From positions 182,709,541 to 182,773,540 of the forward strand of contig CM060846.1 in assembly GCA_030762175.1 (NCBI GenBank): 64,000 bases of DNA. Direction: 5' to 3'. Shown in pieces: positions 58,436 through 64,000 of the stretch (position 1 is its first letter; each line of letters opens with the position of its first letter). The notes under the pieces were generated by a model. The model did not search any database, had not been told where the DNA came from, and saw only the letters and a program-made list of their open reading frames with translations. A program made the translations under genes and the position numbers. The stretch is from Metallyticus violacea. Taxonomy: Eukaryota; Arthropoda; Insecta; Mantodea; Metallyticidae.

Positions 58436-60030
58436 CCTTCCACTGCTGACTTTTCCGCTAATAAGCTAGAATTTTCAATTATTTGGTAAAATATTTGTTT
58501 TAACGGATATTTAATTTGAAAATATGCAAAATATACATTTTAAGAAATTCTTGGAAAAATATAATAAATTAAACTTCCTCATGCTACTACACTAAATAGT
58601 AATTATTTACTACCCTGCTATGAAAATGTGTTGGCTAACAAACGAGAGGCTGCGGCAGAGAATAAGTTTTAATTTCCCATGATTAAACCCCTCCTGCTTT
58701 AATAATAGTAACTTGATTTAGAATACATATTAACAGTATTGCTTAATAATATATTTTATATATCATTACAGGTATATAAAGTATATAAGGAATATATTTT
58801 ATTCCTTCATGTTGTCATAGGTATTTTATTTAACACAATTTCTTTTAGTTAATCTTTAATTTTTGTTGCAAGTCCAAATTGTATTTTCTGTTGTGCATTT
58901 ATACTAGGTGTATTCTTTTGAGGTAGATGGGTAACCCTTGTATTGAGCAGCGTATGCTATTGAGGGCGGACTAGTACTTAGAATCCGCTACTCTTCAAAT
59001 GGGCACAAAGATGCGCTGTCTAAACTCGACGCTCTACTGTATAAACAAGCCTGCAAGTGTAATAACAGGGTGACGTCTTCACTGTAGCTTCCGTTGCTTG
59101 AGCTCTCCGTTTAAAGCGCAGGTTCTGTAATTGACGAATACATAATGTGTACTGAGCTCTCCGCTCAAAGCGAAGGTTCTGTATTTAACGAACAATTAAT
59201 GTGTACCCATAGTACACATAGTGATCAAACGCAGAACTCTGATGACGGTGCTGCGATTGCAGAAAAGTTTATCATTGTACCACAGTACACACTGACTGTT
59301 GACGTCATTCTGGTTTTACGCTCCCGGTTATCTCTAGCGTGAGGTGCGCAGGATTAATTGAGTCCTGGGTAGGCCACGATCTGGAAACCGTTTCCTGTAG
59401 GGTCTTTTCGCATCCTGAGCCTTGCCACCAGCTCTTCCATGAATTTGGTCCATGCTGGCGATATATGATAAACGGAGCATATATAATTCAATTTTTCTGC
59501 CGCAATCCTTACTTTAACCCTCACGCGTTTCAGACAGTTGAACCACGACTGATTATGAACAACTTGATCAGAATTTTTATACCTAGGTAGGTAGGTAGGG
59601 AATTTTGGTTCAATGATGCTCCTATTTGTTACATGTTAATTAGAGTATTTTAGAATCCCCTGGAATCGAATTTCAAGATTTAAAAATGCCAAAGAAGGAA
59701 CCTGGGATCGAAACCTTACAGACTATGAAATAGGCATTTATCAATCCATCACTCTAGCTAGCTACGAATATTCAACAACTTCGAGAGCTCTATCTATTAC
59801 AAATATATATTTAGTTACATTAATGAATCGTATAAATCAATATATCTGTCGCTTCATTCATAAGAGGGTAAATCCATATGTTTCCGGCCTCGCAGATAAG
59901 GATTATCGCCTTCACAAGATCTTTATCTGGGGTCATACCTTATCTGTTAAGTAAGTAATTGCACTTGTAACTTCCGCTCCGCTGTGTTCAATAGTTTGGG
60001 TATAGTTACATAAAGAAGGCTATGTGTGGA
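58436..60030. other. No gene recognised; short repeats
   Basis: Holds a 54-bp tandem duplication (GAGCTCTCCG starts at 59,100 and 59,154) and a SINE-like dispersed repeat (next entry). Confidence 0.55.
59640..59800 (-). repeat. SINE-like dispersed repeat, partner at 61,388-61,460 (+)
   Basis: In antisense: GAGCTCTCGAAGTTG, CGTAGCTAGCTAGAGTGATGG, ATAAATGCCTATTTC and a B-box-like GGTTTCGATCCC. Copy 2 has GAGCTCTCGAAGTAGC, CGTAGTGATGGATTC and AAATGCCTATTC. Probably tRNA-related, but the copies are too decayed to be sure. Confidence 0.5.
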
Positions 60031-60034
60031 AAAT

Positions 60035-61070
60035 TGTGACATGTTCAAAATGCAGTATCGAGCTGCTATTCAGTTTTTCACAAAATAAGGACTTACTCCA
60101 AATGAAATTAAACAGCGATTGGACGGTGTAAATGGGGAAGCATCCCCCTCTTCTTCCACCGTAAAAGAATGGGCCAAACTTTTTCCGAATGAGTCGAGAA
60201 AGATTTGAAAATGAAGAACGTGCATGTCGGCACTTAGTGATGCTCACTACTGAAAAGGTCGCTCTTGTGAAAGGAGAAATTATGGAAGACCGGCGGCTGA
60301 AAGTTACAGAAATAGCAGCAAGGTTTGGGCCTTTCTAAAACAACAGTCCCTCGAATTATTCATGAACATTTAAACATAGTGCGAGATGGACTAACTAGAC
60401 TTCTTTCCTCAGTCCAAAAGTAGCAACGAGTCATCTGCTGTCAGGCAAATTTGGTGCTCTGTCGTGGCAACGAGAGAGAAGTTCTGCAAACCATCATTAC
60501 AGGAGATGAAAACTGTGGTCCTCCACTATGATCCCTCGTCCAAAAGAGAATCAATGGAGCGGCGTAAACCTGATGAAGCACCGGTTCTAAAGGCCAAGGC
60601 CAATCAGCCAACCAAGAAGATCGTGGCCACAATTTTTTGGGACTGTGAAGAAATACTCTTCATTGACTTTAAGAAGAGGAACTCCACAGTACATGGGGAG
60701 TACTATGCTGGCCTACTGCACAGACACATGCTTCTATCAAAGAGAAAAGGCGAAAAAAGCTCAGTGAAGGTGTGCACCTGCTTCACGACAACGCGCCTGT
60801 GCACATAGCTCTTGTTGCAAAGGAAACTGTGAAGAAAGTGACTTCAAGGAGATAGGCCATCCACCTACAGCCCAGATCTAGCTCCTAGTGATTATTTCCT
60901 CTTCTCAAAGCTCAAGAAGGGCCCTCGAGGAAGGAAATTTAAGTATGACGAAGAAATGATGGATGCTGTTTCTGCTCATTTTGCAGACAAGGCTTCTGAC
61001 TATTTTGGGGGGGGGAGTATTTAAATATTAATTCAAAGATGTGAGAAGTGTATAGTGATAAAGGGTAATT
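60035..61070 (+). pseudogene. Mariner-like (SETMAR-type) transposase relic, near full length
   Basis: N-terminal block QYRAAIQFFTK (stop) GLTPNEIKQRLDGVNGEASP, then SSTVKEWAKLF at about 60,050-60,182. In the second frame come EIMEDRRLKVTEIAA and a decayed TT-RIIHEHLN block. The first catalytic block IITGDEN is at about 60,493-60,515. An open frame at 60,464-60,808 carries KRESMERRKPDEAPVLKAKA, KKIVATIFWDCEEILFIDFK and NSTVHGEYYAGLLHR. A shifted HDNAPVH follows (LLHDNAPVHIA in another frame, about 60,778-60,812), then YSPDLAPSDYFLFSKLKK at about 60,865-60,918 and FKYDEEMMDAVSAHFADKAS. All three catalytic aspartates are readable in separate frames. At least two stops and three frameshifts inactivate it. 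Confidence 0.92.
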
Positions 61071-62267
61071 ATATTGAAAATGAAAATACAGATTTGTCTT
61101 TATCATAACTAGAAAATTGTTAGGCCGGAAACTTGTGGACCTAACCTCCTATATGTAACATATTTATTTATTTATATAATGCAAGAGAAATTTGTATTTT
61201 ATGATTGCGCGCTTATGAATTAGTTTATCTGTTTTCAATCATTCTTACAGGAAACTATAGAAAAGGCGTGTAATAATACAAAATCAAATTCCTGTTGCAT
61301 TAAAATTTACTAAATAAATAGATATATGTACGAAGCGACTAGGTTTATAAGGCACGTTTGAGTAACTAAACAAATATTTCTAATAGAAGAGCTCTCGAAG
61401 TAGCAGATGGTTCGTAGTGATGGATTCGCAAATGCCTATTCGATTACCTGCGATGGTTAGAATATATATTCAAACTGAAGAAGAAGTTAACTCTTTTTTA
61501 TAATGTAGCTAAAATAACAAGAATTAGAGAAGCAGAATTAGATAAAACACTTAAATATTAACACAAATATTTCTACATTTGGAAAGGCAGAAAACAAATC
61601 ATTGTGTGTATACATATCTCACCTAAGAGATTCAGAAACAAGTAATACAGTGAAATAACAACATAAACTACGCCAATATTTCGGAACAGCTATATGCTCT
61701 TCTAAGGAAATACGAACTATTTTAGTATATTATGCACAAAATATATTCTATATTATTTTGATTTATAATCAGTCCAAGTGACTTTCTTGGTAATTTATTA
61801 CAGCATATTCTATCTGTATCCGTAAAGGAAATGCCGAGGCTAAGGTCCGAGAAGTATAAGAGCTATAAAGACAACCTTCTCGGTAAATTTATCTTTCAGA
61901 ATAAACATGTGACAGCGCTCGCAAAAGCAGAGTGGCAGCGGCGTTAAATCTCAGCAGCCCAAACACGTTCCGCTGTGTAGCTGACAAAATTCAAATCATA
62001 TACAACACGTTGTTATGAATAAAAGAAAACTATGTATTAAAATTGTAATCATAAATGGAAACACTCATCTTTACTAAAGTTTTGTTCAAATGTTTACCAT
62101 TTGCTGTGAGGCAGCCGTAGTAGCGTTTAACCATATTTTGATTCATACATTGCAACTCTGCTTCCGAAATATAGGCTGTTTTCTTCTAGTGCATTTTTGT
62201 AGATAATTTATGTTTGTTAATTTATTTATGGATACTTCAAAGTTTCTACTATAGTGAGAATGTGCTC

Positions 62268-62299
<32 letters not shown>

Positions 62300-63833
62300 T
62301 TATAACAAGCTAAATATGTGTGCCCTGCACAAAGCTCTTAATCATGGCTGAAACAACACGTGCATTTGCGCAAGCGCAAAACTGAAACTGGACCCTATAC
62401 GCAATAGCCCTATATTGTACTACCATTTGTTATTGCTCGACTGTCATGCACTTTCCGTGACTCATTGATGGCCTTGAATGGATCGTGCTGACTTGCGTGC
62501 AGATACCTATAGCCGACAAGAACTGATTAAAAGCGCTGCAAAGTAAATGGAAGACATGGTACTTGGATATGCTGCTATTCTAAATATGTGTATTAACTTT
62601 CACGGATTCGTTTTTATTACATTTGAACATTCCCTTCTTTTTTATCGGTTGTAATGTTCTATTTGACCGCTATTTTTCAATTATTAGTATACACTGTGTG
62701 TGTCTTTTGAGTTATTCTATTTTTATGTAAAGCAGATGTTGAATTAAAAACAGCCATCTTCTAAATATTCATTACATTAGCTAACTCGGTTGTTTAATGT
62801 CATTCCATCCAAAGTCCAAAGTTTGTTTAAAGAAATGTCTTATAACATAAACAAAAGGAAGAACACAAAACAAAGTCAATAATGCTCAACCGTCCTTGTG
62901 AAACAACCCTTATGAATCAAATTTTTAAGAAATTGAAAAAGAATAAACTATATAAGACAAACTTTAGTTTGCAGCTTTTCTTTAAGACTAGGATAAAGTG
63001 CTTATCAAAGATTCCATAGATTAAACCAGGTTTGAGGTCATGGTTTCAAGTGAGTTTCTAAAACACAGGAGTCATAATTTTTACTAACATTAAATATTTA
63101 TATCAAATGTTTTCTCTTTCTCAAGTTGTTAAGCGCTAAGCGCATTCAGAATAATGAGTACGTTATTAGCTCGGTGCATTGTTCTTCGTGCATTCGAGCG
63201 CAATCAAGCAACTTAACGAGCGAATACAACGCACAAATAAGAGAACATATCTATATCATCTATGTACGTGTAAACGATAATCTATGACTATTTGCTAAAC
63301 AAATCCAAAGTGGTTAAGCTGATCAGTAAGAATTATTTAACGCAATAAGCCAAGTTTAGCGTCACAATAAGAGATTGTTTATATAGTGTAAATATTTACA
63401 TAAAAGTATGTCGTGTAATAAGGATCAAAAGCTTAGCCTTTTTATTCGCTTTCAACAAAATGCATCAAGAAAAACGGTATTAATTTCTATTTCTCAAAAA
63501 TATTGTAAATCATAATTGATAAGCGATGTTGAACAATGTATAAAACTGTCGATAATATGCTTATGTCTCATCTGTTTCTAAACCGTAGTATGTTTAACAT
63601 TAATAATAGAACACATGCAGTATTATCTATACATATAAAAGCACACATATAACATAAATACTCATTTAACCTAAGTTCAGAATGGTATTACTTAGAACTT
63701 GTCTGTTATGTGTTAATATATATAAAAATATTAAGAGACATTTGAAAGATAAGAATGAGCAGTTCTACCACAGGAATTGCTAGCAAATAAAGAGATGCAT
63801 ACTCGATGCAATAAATGCATTGAGTATGTTACA
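61071..63833. other. First part of the NfI intron, no gene recognised
   Basis: AT-rich. A poly-T run lies at 62,270-62,297. No second exon, RNA gene or SINE was found between the dispersed repeat at 61,388 and the NfI donor. Confidence 0.6.
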
Positions 63834-63839
63834 ACTTAC

Positions 63840-64000
63840 CATGACTGTTGATGAAGTTGGCCAAATAGAGGTCGAGCTCGCGGACGGATACGTTGATGTG
63901 GTACGGGTTAACGCATAGGCCAGGGTGGGCACACTCGGGAGACTTTTCTAGCCTCTCCCCGTCTGTGCTCTCTAGCGGTATAGCCTTGAATAAAATCACC
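63840..64000 (-). CDS. NfI: Nuclear factor I (CTF/NFI), 3' part of DNA-binding-domain exon (partial)
   Basis: NFI proteins are nuclear transcription factors that bind TTGGC(N5)GCCAA as dimers. The minus-strand frame starting at 63,999 is open for 53 codons up to the splice site. It begins [17 protein letters not shown] and continues through the blocks [18 protein letters not shown] and [10 protein letters not shown]. This matches, without gaps, the end of the vertebrate NFI DNA-binding domain ([16 protein letters not shown]...[24 protein letters not shown]) as I remember it. The conserved cysteines of PEC and LCV are present. The frame ends after one extra G at a consensus donor, GTAAGT (63,839-63,834), giving a phase-1 junction. 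Vertebrate NFI genes have their exon 2/3 junction at the same place. The exon continues beyond the right edge, so its start is not visible. The family call is close to certain; the rest of the protein is not in view. Confidence 0.96.

Overview
The window looks like AT-rich, repeat-dense DNA from a large insect genome. It contains several mariner/Tc1 families, a CGGBP1-like hAT relic, R1-like and CR1/L2-like non-LTR relics, three families of tRNA-derived SINEs and many TA, CA and ATT microsatellites. I cannot name the species. A polyneopteran such as a cockroach or stick insect would fit the intron size and SINE load, but that is a guess.

The only clear host gene is Nuclear factor I (NfI) on the minus strand. 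Its DNA-binding-domain exon enters from the right edge and stops at a perfect GTAAGT donor at 63,840. A 60-nt candidate exon in the matching phase lies at 15,880-15,939. If it is correct, everything between is one NfI intron of about 47.9 kb, and positions 1-15,879 belong to the next intron. No other host exon was recognised.

Layout. 1-15.9 kb: two mariner relics (2.3-3.4 and 9.6-10.7 kb), SINEs, and a minus-strand hAT relic (13.85-14.6 kb). 15.9-27 kb: SINEs, a near-palindromic 90-nt hairpin (18.2 kb), and a reverse-transcriptase relic split by a SINE (22.8-23.7 kb). 27.6-32 kb: a 1.1-kb element with terminal inverted repeats, then a decayed R1-like retrotransposon. 32-46 kb: ATT arrays, an 88-bp tandem duplication, four SINEs and an internally deleted mariner (40.6-41.5 kb). 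46.2-57.4 kb: the outstanding structure, a giant imperfect inverted repeat of about 11 kb with arms of about 4.7-5.5 kb around a spacer of about 0.5 kb. Its arms are built from nested tandem subrepeats and are flanked by direct repeats. 57.4-61.1 kb: a Tc1-like relic, an unknown open reading frame split by a SINE with an exact 11-bp target duplication, and another mariner. 61-64 kb: low-complexity intron and the NfI exon.

The window holds no operon-like or pathway organisation. It is one regulatory gene's intron filled by successive transposon insertions, several of which can be ordered in time by nesting and target-site duplications. The giant inverted repeat is the best candidate for something undescribed. 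It resembles Foldback-type architecture, and it would form a hairpin several kb long in NfI pre-mRNA.
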